Positions 26,564 through 36,560 are shown, numbered from the stretch's first letter. The stretch is DNA of 64,000 bases from Acidovorax sp. Leaf78 (GCF_001422735.1 NZ_LMLZ01000024.1:1-64000), one strand, 5' to 3'. The notes: generated by a model from the sequence alone, not told the origin. A program made the numbers and translations.

Positions 26564-28302
26564 ACCGCCACGCCTCCCGCGGCCACGGCCTGCGTCACGG
26601 CCACGGCGGCCTGCGCGATCTCCACATGGTGCGGCACCGACGGCTCCAGCTCGGGCTCGCCGGCGGCAAAGCTGTGGGCGTTGGCCAGCGGCCAGTACAG
26701 GCGGAACACGTTGTGCTGCGCCTCCAGCGGGCCCAGCAGCGCGCCGGGCTGCATGCGCGTGATCAGGTTGGACAGCAGGCGCACCTCGGTGTCGCTGATG
26801 CGCCGCACGATGTGGTGTGCGGTGATGTCCTTGGGGTGGCGCAAACCGGCGGCCTGTACCAGTTCTTGCAGCGCATGCAGCGTGCTGTGGTGGAACTGCG
26901 CCACGCGCGTGGCCTTGTCGGGCACCACCAGCGCCTGCTGGCGCAGCGGGTCCTGCGTGGTCACGCCGGTGGGGCAGTGGCCGGTGTGGCAGGTCTGCGC
27001 CTGGATGCAGCCCAGCGCCATCATGAAGCCGCGCCCCGCATTGCACCAGTCGGCGCCCAGCGCCATCATGCGCGCGATGTCGAAGGCGCTGATCACTTTG
27101 CCCGCGCAGCCGATCTGCACGCGGTCGCGCAGGTTCACGCCCACCAAGGTGTTGTGCACCAGCAGCAGGCCTTCCTGCAGCGGCGCGCCCACGTGGTCGC
27201 TGAACTCCACCGGCGCCGCGCCCGTGCCGCCCTCGGCCCCATCGACCACGATGAAGTCGGGCGTGATGCCGGTCACCAGCATGGCCTTGACGATGGCGAA
27301 CCACTCCCATGGATGGCCCAGGCAGAACTTGAAGCCGGTGGGCTTGCCGCCCGACAGCGTGCGCAGCCTGGCGATGAACTGCATCATCTCCACCGGGTTG
27401 CTGAACGCACTGTGGCTGGCCGGCGAGATGCAGGCCTCGCCCACCATCACGCCGCGCGCCGCGGCGATCTCGGCCGTGACCTTGGCGCCGGGCAGCACGC
27501 CGCCGTGGCCCGGCTTGGCACCCTGGCTCAGCTTGAGCTCGATCATCTTGACCTGCGGGTCGGTGGCATTGGCCGTGAAGCGCTCTTCGCTGAAGGTACC
27601 GTCGCCATTGCGGCAGCCGAAGTAGCCCGAGCCGATCTCCCAGATCAAATCGCCGCCATGCACCCGGTGGTGCTGGCTGATGCTGCCCTCGCCCGTGTCG
27701 TGCGCAAAGCCGCCTTTGCGTGCGCCCTGGTTCAGCGCCAGGACGGCGTTGGCCGACAGCGCGCCAAAGCTCATGGCCGAGATGTTGAAGATGCTCGCGT
27801 GGTAGGGCTGGGTGCAGGGCGAGACGGACTGCGAGGGCTTGTCCGGGCTGCCGCCGATCCACACGCGAAAGTCGTGCGACGGCAGCTCGGTGGGCGCGAG
27901 CGAGTGGTTCACCCATTCGTAGCCCTGCGCGCCCACATCCAGGTGCGTGCCGAAGGGCCGGTTGTCCGGGTCGCCCTTGGCACGCTGGTACACCAGCGAG
28001 CGCTGCGCGCGCGAAAACGGCGCGGCTTCGCTGTCGCTCTCGATGAAATACTGGCGCACCTCCGGCCGGATGTACTCCAGCATGAAGCGCAGGTGACCGA
28101 TGACCGGGTAGTTGCGCAGGATGGCGTGGCGCGTCTGCTGCAGGTCGTACACGCCCAGCGCGACCAGCGCTGCGCACACCAGTACCACCGGCAGCCCCAC
28201 GTTGAACGCCACCAGCGTGAACAGCGACAGCAGCAGTGCAAAAACGCTGAGCGCAAAGGCGGTGTAGCGGACCGGGTACAGGGAGTTGAGCTGGTGGATC
28301 AT
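26560..28302 (-). CDS. FMN-binding glutamate synthase family protein
   Basis: The 580-residue protein has two N-terminal membrane helices (about 13-30 and 33-51) and a GltB domain 2-like TIM barrel from residue 140, with ISAMSFGALSANAVLALNQG, KMIELKLSQGAKPGHGG and DGAEGGTGAAPVEF, the FMN and 2-oxoglutarate sites. CHTGHCPTGVTTQDP near residue 445 carries the cysteines of an Fe-S cluster. The glutaminase domain of true glutamate synthase is missing, so the reaction is unknown. Membrane anchoring and coupling to a kinase-like gene set it apart. Confidence 0.88.
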   Translation of the reverse strand: MIHQLNSLYPVRYTAFALSVFALLLSLFTLVAFNVGLPVVLVCAALVALGVYDLQQTRHAILRNYPVIGHLRFMLEYIRPEVRQYFIESDSEAAPFSRAQRSLVYQRAKGDPDNRPFGTHLDVGAQGYEWVNHSLAPTELPSHDFRVWIGGSPDKPSQSVSPCTQPYHASIFNISAMSFGALSANAVLALNQGARKGGFAHDTGEGSISQHHRVHGGDLIWEIGSGYFGCRNGDGTFSEERFTANATDPQVKMIELKLSQGAKPGHGGVLPGAKVTAEIAAARGVMVGEACISPASHSAFSNPVEMMQFIARLRTLSGGKPTGFKFCLGHPWEWFAIVKAMLVTGITPDFIVVDGAEGGTGAAPVEFSDHVGAPLQEGLLLVHNTLVGVNLRDRVQIGCAGKVISAFDIARMMALGADWCNAGRGFMMALGCIQAQTCHTGHCPTGVTTQDPLRQQALVVPDKATRVAQFHHSTLHALQELVQAAGLRHPKDITAHHIVRRISDTEVRLLSNLITRMQPGALLGPLEAQHNVFRLYWPLANAHSFAAGEPELEPSVPHHVEIAQAAVAVTQAVAAGGVAV

Positions 28303-28538
28303 GGGGGTCCTGGTTCTGCAAAAAGCGGCAGCGGGCTACACTGGCCGCCTTTTTGCACCGTGGTGCACGGCGCCGCCAGCCTGCGGGCGTCGGCCTTGAA
28401 GCACCCGACGCGCTTGCCGCACGCGCATCATAGAAGTAAAAAATTGCGTCCAGGAGCTTTCGGCGCCGCCTTGGCTGCCCACTGGCCTACCGCACCCTGC
28501 CCCCTGAATACCGACCCGCACCGACGAACGGAGCCCCC

Positions 28539-29405
<867 letters not shown>

Positions 29406-29430
29406 TGCGCACAGGCCCGGGCCGCCGCAC

Positions 29431-30258
29431 ATGATGGATGCGCTGGCGCAGTCCTTCCCCTGGCTGCAATATGTCGTGCTGCTGGTGGTGGGCGCTGCGT
29501 TGGTGGGTGTGGAGCGTGCGTGGCCCCGGCGCCCCGGGCAACCAGAGACGCGGGCACGCTGGGTCGTCAACGTGGGGCTGTACGCCCTGGGGCTGTTGTT
29601 GCTGGCGCTGGTGGTAGAGCCCCTGCAAACCGCCGCGATCCGCATCGGGTCCTTGCCCGGCTGGGGTGGGCTGGGCGCCGCGCCGCTGCCCGATGCGCTC
29701 AAGGTCGCGCTGGGCGTGTTGCTGGTGGATGGCCTCCAGTACGGCCTGCACAGACTGTGCCACGCGGTTCCGCTGCTGTGGCAGCTGCACCAGGTGCACC
29801 ACTCGGACGAAGCGTTCGACGTGTCGACGAGCGTCCGCCACCACCCCTTGGAAGTGCTGGCCCTGACGGGGCTGAACCTGATGCTGTGCGCCGCACTCGG
29901 CGTGCCGTTGCTGTCGCTGCTGATCTACGCGCTGTTGCTCGCGCCGCATTCGTTGTTCTGCCATTCCAATGTGGCGATCCCTGCGGGGGTGGACCGGGCT
30001 CTGCGCTGGTTCAGCGTCACGCCGGACATGCACCGGGTGCACCACTCCGTCCGCATGGACGAGGGCCACCGCAACTTCGGCATGGTGTTTCCGTGGTGGG
30101 ACCAACTGTTTCGCTCCTACTGCGCGCAGCCGCAAGACGGCAGCGAACGCATGCGGCTGGGGCTGGCGCAGGAGCAGACACTTGCCGCCGGAGATGTGCC
30201 GCGCAGATCGGGACTGTGGACCTCGTTGTGGCAGCCGTTCACCAGGCCGCCGCGGTGA
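29431..30258 (+). CDS. fatty acid hydroxylase/sterol desaturase family protein
   Basis: The 275-residue integral membrane protein carries the histidine clusters of the non-haem di-iron family: HRLCH near residue 108, HQVHH near 119 and HRVHH near 202, with HH in SVRHHPLE. Members hydroxylate or desaturate lipids using oxygen. The chosen start gives the first helix WLQYVVLLVVGAALVGVE; the frame is open upstream inside the UPF0149 gene but is a shadow there. A sensor kinase gene follows 22 bp downstream, so they may share a transcript. Confidence 0.88.
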   Translation: MMDALAQSFPWLQYVVLLVVGAALVGVERAWPRRPGQPETRARWVVNVGLYALGLLLLALVVEPLQTAAIRIGSLPGWGGLGAAPLPDALKVALGVLLVDGLQYGLHRLCHAVPLLWQLHQVHHSDEAFDVSTSVRHHPLEVLALTGLNLMLCAALGVPLLSLLIYALLLAPHSLFCHSNVAIPAGVDRALRWFSVTPDMHRVHHSVRMDEGHRNFGMVFPWWDQLFRSYCAQPQDGSERMRLGLAQEQTLAAGDVPRRSGLWTSLWQPFTRPPR

Positions 30259-30280
30259 GCCGTACCGTGGGCGCGGCACC

Positions 30281-32212
30281 ATGGCGCTGATGGCGCGGTG
30301 GGCCCAGCTGGTGGCGGCGCTCGCCGGCCCGCTGTGGCTGTTGTGGCTTTTGGTGGTGGCGTGCCTTTTTTTGCAGGCCACACCGGCGGGTGCCGCCAGT
30401 GAACCATGGCGCATCGACGACCTCGCAGTCGTGGCCGATCCTGCGGGCGGCGAGACCATTGCCAGCATCAGCCAGCCCGGCCGCGCCGCCGACTTCGAGC
30501 CCGTGCCCGACGGGTTCTCCGGGGGCTACACGCGGGCCGTGCACTGGCTGCGCTTCACGTTGCATGCGCCGCCTGCTAATGCCGATGGCAAGCGGGAGAT
30601 GCTGCTGGAGATTCACCCGCCCTACATCGACGACTTGCAGATCTACGTGTCCCAGAGCGCAGGCGAGCCCTTCGACGTGCGGCGGGGCGGAGACCTGCAG
30701 CCGCAGTCTGCCAAGGAAATTGCGTACCGCGGCTACGTGTACCGCTTTGTCTTCGAGGACGACCGGCCACGCACCGCCTATGTGCGCCTGCAGACCCACA
30801 GCAGCTCGGTGCTCATCGTCAAGGCGTGGGAGCCCGGCCAGTTTCTTGCAAAGATGTCGCGCGAGTACGCCCTGTTCGGCGTGCTGTTGGGCCTGATGCT
30901 CGCCGGGCTGCTGGCCAACATCTGGCATGGGCTGTGGCGCAGCGAGAGCATCTACCGGCGCTACATTGCCTACCTGCTCGCCACACTGCTCAACCTGCTG
31001 GGCATCAACGGCCTGGCGGGCGAGTTTCTGTTGCCCGAGGCGCCGTACTGGGCCAACCAGTGGGTCCCGCTGGGGATCGTTCTGGTGGCATTTTTTGGCA
31101 CGCGGTTCTACATGCTCGCGCTCGACATCGCGCATGCCGCGCCGTGGATGCGCTGGGTCTATCGCATTCAGCTGTGGCTGGCCGTCTGCTGCCTGCCTGC
31201 GTCCTTTCTGGGCATTTACCCGGAAATGATCCAGGCTCTGCTGTCCGTCTCACTGGTCATGCTGTCGACCGGTGCGGTGCGCAGCATCCAGTTGTGGCGG
31301 CAAGGCAATGGCAACGGCAAGATCCTGCTGCTGGCCCACCTGTTTGCGTTGGGCGGCAGTTTCTCCGCTTTTCCGGCATTGCTGGGTTTGCTACCAGGCC
31401 AGTTCTGGCTGATCTACGGCTTTCAGTTGAGGTCGGTGGCTGCGCTGCTGGTGCTGCAGCTGATGCTGGCCAACCATGTCCGGGCCATCCAGGCCCAGCT
31501 GACCCAGGCCAGCGTGAACATCGAGGTGTCCAAAACCATCGCCCATCAAGAGCGCGCCGCGTACGAGCACCAGCGGCATTTCCTGTCCATGCTCACGCAC
31601 GAGCTGAAGACGCCGCTGTCCGTGATCCGGATGCGCCTGGGGGCGGCTGCACCGACCCAGCGCATGCAGGACCATGCCACGCGTGCCGTGGCAGACATCG
31701 ATGCCATCGTCGAGCGCTGCGCGCTGGTCAGCCAGATCGATGGCGGGCCCGGTACGGTGCAGCGGGCACCGTGCCATATCAACGACCTGCTGGACGAAGT
31801 GCGGACCCTGCAGCGGGCCGAGCAACGCGTTGTCATGCAGGTGGCGGAGGACGCGCTCGATCTCTCGGTCCACAGCGATCCGCTGCTGCTGCGCACCATC
31901 CTCAGCAACCTTGTCGACAACGCGATCAAGTACTCGCCTGCGGACTCGCCGGTGCAGATCAGCGTCGCGCGCAGCATGCAGTCAGGCACCGACGGCGTGT
32001 GCGTGCGCGTGGACAACCGCGCCGCCGCCGCCGGCCTGCCGGACCCGGAGCGCGTGTTCGAAAAGTACTACCGGGCGCCCGGCGCCCACCACCAAAGTGG
32101 TTCGGGCCTGGGGCTGTACATCGCCAAGGCGCTGACCGTGCAGCTGGGCGGCACGCTGGCCTACCGCACCGACCACCCTCTCGTCATTTTTGAGCTATGG
32201 CTGCCACTGTGA
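30281..32212 (+). CDS. sensor histidine kinase, 7TM-DISM type
   Basis: The 643-residue protein has a signal/first helix (16-38), a periplasmic 7TMR-DISMED2 beta-sandwich (about 45-185), seven membrane helices (195-400), HisKA with His440 (FLSMLTHELKTPLSVIRMRL), and an HATPase domain (N-box LSNLVDNAIKYSP, G-box SGSGLGLYIAKAL). DISMED2 sensors often bind carbohydrate-like ligands. The ATG at 30281 gives the membrane leader; Met4 is an alternative. The stop lies 16 bp inside the response regulator gene, so the two are coupled. Confidence 0.92.
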   Translation: MALMARWAQLVAALAGPLWLLWLLVVACLFLQATPAGAASEPWRIDDLAVVADPAGGETIASISQPGRAADFEPVPDGFSGGYTRAVHWLRFTLHAPPANADGKREMLLEIHPPYIDDLQIYVSQSAGEPFDVRRGGDLQPQSAKEIAYRGYVYRFVFEDDRPRTAYVRLQTHSSSVLIVKAWEPGQFLAKMSREYALFGVLLGLMLAGLLANIWHGLWRSESIYRRYIAYLLATLLNLLGINGLAGEFLLPEAPYWANQWVPLGIVLVAFFGTRFYMLALDIAHAAPWMRWVYRIQLWLAVCCLPASFLGIYPEMIQALLSVSLVMLSTGAVRSIQLWRQGNGNGKILLLAHLFALGGSFSAFPALLGLLPGQFWLIYGFQLRSVAALLVLQLMLANHVRAIQAQLTQASVNIEVSKTIAHQERAAYEHQRHFLSMLTHELKTPLSVIRMRLGAAAPTQRMQDHATRAVADIDAIVERCALVSQIDGGPGTVQRAPCHINDLLDEVRTLQRAEQRVVMQVAEDALDLSVHSDPLLLRTILSNLVDNAIKYSPADSPVQISVARSMQSGTDGVCVRVDNRAAAAGLPDPERVFEKYYRAPGAHHQSGSGLGLYIAKALTVQLGGTLAYRTDHPLVIFELWLPL

Positions 32213-32907
32213 CTTTTCATCCACCGCTCAGGCTGCTGGTGGTCGAAGACCACCAGGCCTTGCTCGACGTCACCGTAGAGACCTTGACGGCCGCCGGGCA
32301 CGACGTGATCGGCATCGACAGCGCCGAGGCCATCGACGAGCTGCCGCGCGACTTTGTCGCCGACATCGCGGTGCTGGACCTGAACCTTCCCGGTGAAAAC
32401 GGCCTGAGCCTGGCCCAGCGGCTTCGCCGGGTGCAGCCCGGCATCGGCATCATCATGGTCACGGCGCTGCGTGCCGTGGAGCAAAAAGTGGCGGGCTACG
32501 AGCACGGCGCCGACCTGTACCTGATCAAGCCCACCGCGCCCGAGGAGTTGCGGGCCGCCGTGCTGGCGCTGGCGCACCGCGTGCGGCACAGCGCTGCGGC
32601 CCATCCTGCCGACTTCACGCTCGACACCGCGGCGCAGCGCCTGCACACGCCATTGGGCCCGCTGGCCTTGCGCAGCGCCGAAGCCACGTTGCTGCGCGCC
32701 TTGGCCCTGGCCCCCGACCACACCCTGGAAATTTTCCAGGCGCTCGAGCAGCTCGACAAATCGGTGGACGAGCAGGGCAAGGCGCAGCTCGAAGTCCTGG
32801 TCTCCCGCCTGCGCAGCAAGCTCGTGGCCCACGGTGCGCCAGCCGCTCCCATCCGTGCCCTGCGCGGCAAGGGCTACCGGCTGTGCATGGGCATGCACAT
32901 CCGGTAA
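32197..32907 (+). CDS. response regulator, receiver plus winged helix
   Basis: The 236-residue regulator has a receiver domain (10-125; VVEDHQ, phospho-acceptor Asp61 in VLDLNLPGENGL, Lys in LIKPTAPEEL) and an OmpR/PhoB-like winged helix (about 135-232; LRSKLVAHG and IRALRGKGYRL). It overlaps the 7TM-DISM kinase gene by 16 bp, which marks it as the partner. The IPTL-CTERM gene 222 bp downstream is a possible target, by position only. Confidence 0.92.
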   Translation: MAATVTFHPPLRLLVVEDHQALLDVTVETLTAAGHDVIGIDSAEAIDELPRDFVADIAVLDLNLPGENGLSLAQRLRRVQPGIGIIMVTALRAVEQKVAGYEHGADLYLIKPTAPEELRAAVLALAHRVRHSAAAHPADFTLDTAAQRLHTPLGPLALRSAEATLLRALALAPDHTLEIFQALEQLDKSVDEQGKAQLEVLVSRLRSKLVAHGAPAAPIRALRGKGYRLCMGMHIR

Positions 32908-32942
32908 GCAGGGATTGCCCGGTCCTGTGCGGCGTTTGCCAC

Positions 32943-32966
32943 GCTTGCCCGGCGAAGGCAAGCTTT
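32943..32966 (+). terminator. weak hairpin after response regulator
   Basis: GCTTGCC (32943-32949) pairs with GGCAAGC (32957-32963) around a 7-base loop, followed by only TTT. It is a possible weak terminator between the regulator and the IPTL-CTERM gene. Confidence 0.4.
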
Positions 32967-33129
32967 GGCAAGGTTTGCGCGGACGGTCTCACTAGAGTCG
33001 CGGACACGGTGATACGCACCGAGAAACACAGGCTCGGGGCCGCCAAGGCCCTGTAGAGCACGGCCGCCGCCGGCAGACGGTGTGCAGTGCCAGCCATGCC
33101 TTGCAATGTCCGTGGATTGACCTGTTCAA

Positions 33130-33735
33130 ATGATCAAAAAATGTGGGTGGAAGATCGCTGCCGTGCTGGCAGGGTGGGTGGTCGCATCCGCGGCCCATGC
33201 GGGCGCCGCAGGCACCTTCGGCACGGTGTTCAACCCGACGACCGTGCCGATCAATGGCACGTCCACACTGACGTACACGCTGACCGCCTACGATAACTTT
33301 CGCAACCTCGGTTTCACGACCACATTGCCTGCCGGCTTGGTCGTGGCCACGCCCAATGGCGCCGCCACCGATTGCGGTGCGGTGCCGGGGCCGCTGCTCC
33401 CCACCATCACGGCAGTGCCAGGCTCCACCACGGTACAGCTGGCCAACGCCAACACCACCACGGTGTACGACGGGCCGTTTATGGGGCCCCGTTCATTCGG
33501 GTGCGTCGTTTCCGTCCGCATACAAGGCGCGGTGCTGGGCAGCCACGCGCTGCCACCTGTGACCTTGTTCGACAGCGGCTTTCCCACCCTTTTGACGGCA
33601 TCTGCGGTGCTCAACGTGCTGGGCGCACCGGTGGCGGCTGCCAGTATTCCCACCCTCAGCGAATGGGGCCTGATCCTGCTGGTGCTGGCCATGGCTGCCT
33701 CGGCCCTCAACGGCATGCGCCGCAAGCGCGGATAA
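33130..33735 (+). CDS. IPTL-CTERM sorting-signal surface protein
   Basis: The 201-residue protein has a signal peptide (KIAAVLAGWVVASAAHA, residues 6-24), a beta-rich DUF11-like extracellular domain (GTVFNPTTVPINGTSTLTYT and onward) with two cysteines, and a C-terminal IPTL-CTERM tail: IPTLSEWGLILLVLAMAA followed by MRRKRG. Such tripartite tails (motif, helix, basic end) are predicted sorting signals for exosortase-like or related enzymes in Gram-negative bacteria. No sortase gene is in the window. The start follows AT-rich sequence without a strong ribosome site. Confidence 0.88.
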   Translation: MIKKCGWKIAAVLAGWVVASAAHAGAAGTFGTVFNPTTVPINGTSTLTYTLTAYDNFRNLGFTTTLPAGLVVATPNGAATDCGAVPGPLLPTITAVPGSTTVQLANANTTTVYDGPFMGPRSFGCVVSVRIQGAVLGSHALPPVTLFDSGFPTLLTASAVLNVLGAPVAAASIPTLSEWGLILLVLAMAASALNGMRRKRG

Positions 33736-33772
33736 TCGGCACCTCTTCGGTATTGCCGTTCCTCCTTGTCGA

Positions 33773-33806
33773 GGCCTCGGTGCGCAGCGCGCTCCGGGGC
33801 TTTTTT
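33773..33806 (+). terminator. terminator after IPTL-CTERM gene
   Basis: GCCTCGG...GCGC pairs with GCGC...CCGGGGC (imperfect stem), followed by six T residues. It ends 5 bp before the sulP start, so it may also lower read-through into that gene. Confidence 0.65.
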
Positions 33807-33810
33807 GTTC

Positions 33811-35307
33811 ATGGCCCACCACCTCTCTGTTTCCTTGCAACGCCTGCGCGCCGAATGGGCGCCCAGCATTCCGCGCGAACTGCTGGCGGGCGCCGTCGCC
33901 ACGTTTGCACTCATCCCCGAGGTCATCGCGTTCTCGTTCGTGGCGGGGGTCGATCCGTCGGTGGGGCTGTTCGCCTCGTTCGTCATCAGCCTGGTCATCG
34001 CCTTCGTGGGCGGACGGCCGGCCATGGTGTCCGCCGCTGCGGGCTCGGTGGCGCTGGTGGCAGCGCCGCTGGTGCAGTCGCACGGACTGGGCTATTTGCT
34101 GGCGGCGGGCTTGCTGGCGGGGCTGGTGCAGTTGGTGTTCGGCCTGCTCAAGCTTGGCGTGTTGATGCGGTTCGTCTCCAGCTCGGTGCGCACCGGCTTC
34201 GTCAACGCGCTGGCGGTGCTGATCTTTGCCGCGCAGCTGCCGCACCTGCAGGGCCAGGGCGCGGCCACCTGGGCCATGCTGGCACTGGGGCTGGCCATCA
34301 TCTACGGCCTGCCGTGGCTGGGCGGCGTGCTGCGGCTGCCCGCGCTCAGCGCCGTGCCGTCGCCACTGATCTGCGTGGTGGCGCTGACCTTGCTGGCGCA
34401 GGGCCTGGGCGTGCAACTGCCCACGGTGGCCGACCTGGGCAAGCTGCCGGACTCGCTGCCCGTATTCGGCTGGCCCGGCGTGCCGCTGTCGCTCGATACG
34501 CTGCGCATCATCCTGCTCCCGGCCCTGGCGATTGCCATGGTGGGCCTGCTCGAATCGGTGCTGACGGCCGCCGTGGTCGACGAGATGACCGATACTCCGA
34601 GCGACAAGAACCGCGAGTGCGCGGGCCTGGGTGTGGCCAATATTGCGGCCAGCCTGTTCGGCGGCATCGCGGGCTGCGGAATGATCGGCCAGGCCGTGGG
34701 CAACGTGAAGTACGGCGGGCGCGGCCGGCTGTCCACGTTGTTCGCGGGCGTGTTCCTGCTCATCCTCATGGTGGCGCTGAAAGACTGGGTCTCCCGGGTG
34801 CCGGTGATCGCGCTCGTGGCCATCATGGTGATGGTGTCGGCCTCCACGTTCGACTGGAAGTCGCTGTCCGCACTGGTGCGGCACCCGCGCCTGTCCAGCG
34901 CGGTGATGCTGGCCACGGTGGTGGTCACCATCGCCACGCACAACCTGGCGGCGGGTGTGGCCGTGGGCGTGCTGCTCAGCGGCGTGTTCTTTGCGTTCAA
35001 GGTATCGCGCATGCTGGCGGTGCAGGTGCACGACGACGACGCCACCGGCATGCGCACCTGGCGCGTGACGGGCCAGGTGTTCTTCGCCTCGGCCGACGCG
35101 TTCATCGAGGCGTTCGACGTGCTGGGCGCCGAGGGCCGCGCCGTGGTCATCGACGTCACGCACGCCCACTTCTGGGACATCACCGCCGTGGCCGCGCTCG
35201 ACAAGGTGGCGGAGCGCCTGCGCCACCACGGCTGCACGGTGCAGGTGCTGGGCCTCAATGAAGCCAGCGGCGTGCTGATCGACCGCATGGCAGCCGACAA
35301 GGGCTGA
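33811..35307 (+). CDS. SulP family inorganic anion transporter
   Basis: The 498-residue protein has the SulP membrane core of 10-14 helices (starting RELLAGAVATFALIPEVIAF, with GLFASFV and GGRPAMVSAAAGSVALVAAP) and a C-terminal STAS domain (about 400-495; TGQVFFASADAFIEAFD, VIDVTHAHFWDITAVAALDK). Family members move sulfate, bicarbonate or other anions. AIAMVGLLESVLTAAVVDEM and IAGCGMIGQAVGNVKYGG are typical conserved blocks. The chosen start gives a normal N-terminus. The substrate cannot be told from sequence. Confidence 0.92.
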   Translation: MAHHLSVSLQRLRAEWAPSIPRELLAGAVATFALIPEVIAFSFVAGVDPSVGLFASFVISLVIAFVGGRPAMVSAAAGSVALVAAPLVQSHGLGYLLAAGLLAGLVQLVFGLLKLGVLMRFVSSSVRTGFVNALAVLIFAAQLPHLQGQGAATWAMLALGLAIIYGLPWLGGVLRLPALSAVPSPLICVVALTLLAQGLGVQLPTVADLGKLPDSLPVFGWPGVPLSLDTLRIILLPALAIAMVGLLESVLTAAVVDEMTDTPSDKNRECAGLGVANIAASLFGGIAGCGMIGQAVGNVKYGGRGRLSTLFAGVFLLILMVALKDWVSRVPVIALVAIMVMVSASTFDWKSLSALVRHPRLSSAVMLATVVVTIATHNLAAGVAVGVLLSGVFFAFKVSRMLAVQVHDDDATGMRTWRVTGQVFFASADAFIEAFDVLGAEGRAVVIDVTHAHFWDITAVAALDKVAERLRHHGCTVQVLGLNEASGVLIDRMAADKG

Positions 35308-35417
35308 TGGGGTTGCGCAGGCGCTGATCGGGCTGCACCCCGGGGCTGCACCGCGGGCCGGCGAGCCCGGCAGGCGCCGAGGTGGTCAGTGCATCGTGAT
35401 CACTGCCCCTGGCGCGG

Positions 35418-35945
35418 TCACGCTGGCAACCACCCCAGCAGCCGCTGCAGCGCATAGCGCAGCGTGGCCGCCCGCACGGTGCCGCGGTCGCCTGCAAAGT
35501 GCTGCATTTCGCTGTGCGTCTCGCCGCCCACGCACCAGGCGAACCACACGGTGCCTACGGGCTTCTCGTCGCTGCCGCCCGTGGGGCCGGCCACGCCGGT
35601 CACCGCCAGGCTGACCTGGGCCTGCGAGTGGGTGAGCGCGCCGTCGGCCATGGCGCGGGCCACGGCTTCGCTCACCGCGCCGTGCTGCTCGATGAGCGCG
35701 GCGGGCACGCCCAGCATGTCGGTTTTGGCGTCGTTGGAGTAGGTGACGAAGCCGCGCTCGAACCATTGGCTGGAGCCCGCCAGGTCCGTGCAGGCCGCGG
35801 CGATCATGCCGCCGGTGCAGCTCTCGGCCGTGGCCAGCATGTGGCGGTGCTGCAGCAGGCGCAGCGAAATCTGCGTCAAATTGGCATCCAGCGCTGTACT
35901 GTCAAGCGCTATCAGCTCACTTTTTGATAGTGACGTCATGGTCAT
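35418..35945 (-). CDS. pncC: nicotinamide-nucleotide amidase (CinA C-terminal domain)
   Basis: The 175-residue protein is the stand-alone CinA C-terminal domain, which deamidates NMN to NaMN in NAD recycling. Motifs are LATAESCTGGMIAAACTDL near residue 38, FVTYSNDAKTDMLGV near 65 and AVTGVAGPTGGSDEKPVGTV near 108. The start at 35945 has GGAG upstream; residues about 4-24 (LSKSELIALDSTALDANL) are encoded by palindromic element copy 5, so the family-typical N-terminus begins after it. pgpA lies immediately upstream on the same strand. Confidence 0.92.
   Translation of the reverse strand: MTMTSLSKSELIALDSTALDANLTQISLRLLQHRHMLATAESCTGGMIAAACTDLAGSSQWFERGFVTYSNDAKTDMLGVPAALIEQHGAVSEAVARAMADGALTHSQAQVSLAVTGVAGPTGGSDEKPVGTVWFAWCVGGETHSEMQHFAGDRGTVRAATLRYALQRLLGWLPA
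35876..35931 (-). repeat. dispersed palindromic element, copy 5, inside pncC
   Basis: On the minus strand CTATCAAAAAGTGAGCTGAT, then AGCGCTTGACAGTACAGCGC and TGGATGCCAATTTGA follow the family consensus. It encodes the N-terminal residues of PncC in a different reading frame from the copies in rlmL and thiL. Confidence 0.8.
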
Positions 35946-36038
35946 CGGAGTCTCCGCAGCGCCTGTCGGCAAGTTCACAAGGCTGCCACAAACCGGCGGC
36001 GCGGTACAGATGCAACCCCGCGGGGCCACCGCGGCGGT

Positions 36039-36551
36039 TCACCAGAAGCGCCACAGCGCAATGACCAGCAGCGTGCAAAACGCCGCCACGAAGTCGTCAA
36101 ACAAAATGCCCCAGCCGCCGCGCCAGCCAAAACCCTTGAACAGGCCGTCGGCCCAACCCACGGGCCCGGGCTTGGCCGCGTCGAAAAAGCGGAACAGCGC
36201 AAACGCCGTGAGCTGACCCCAGAAGCCCATGGGCATGGCCAGCCACAGCACCAGCCAGAAGGCAACGATCTCGTCCCACACGATGCTGCCGGGGTCGGCC
36301 ACGCGCAGGTTGCGCGCCGCGGTGGTGCAGGCCCACCAGCCCACCAGCGTGCCGCCGGCGATGAGCAGGCCCATGCGCCACGGCGTCATCCACTGCTGCA
36401 GCACCAGGTAGGCCAGCCACGCCCACAGCGTGCCCACGGTGCCCGGCGCCTTGCGCGAAAGGCCCGCGCCAAAGCCGAGTGCGATGAAGTGGGCCGGGTG
36501 GGCAAGCAAAAAGCGCACGGTGGGGCGCAGGGCGTCTGGGGCGGAGGGCAT
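36039..36551 (-). CDS. pgpA: phosphatidylglycerophosphatase A
   Basis: The 170-residue inner-membrane protein dephosphorylates phosphatidylglycerophosphate to phosphatidylglycerol. Family marks are GFGAGLSRKAPGTVGTLWAW near residue 28 and the acidic metal site DPGSIVWDEIVAFWLVL near 87, with about four membrane helices and a conserved DDFVAAFC tail. It is usually followed by pncC, as here, 93 bp downstream. A terminator of the MuiA gene lies just upstream. Confidence 0.94.
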   Translation of the reverse strand: MPSAPDALRPTVRFLLAHPAHFIALGFGAGLSRKAPGTVGTLWAWLAYLVLQQWMTPWRMGLLIAGGTLVGWWACTTAARNLRVADPGSIVWDEIVAFWLVLWLAMPMGFWGQLTAFALFRFFDAAKPGPVGWADGLFKGFGWRGGWGILFDDFVAAFCTLLVIALWRFW

Positions 36552-36560
36552 GTCGGCAGC

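Noticed and set aside
29969..30280. Upstream extension of the 7TM-DISM kinase frame
   Set aside because: It overlaps the hydroxylase gene and lacks a membrane leader; the Met at 30281 provides one.
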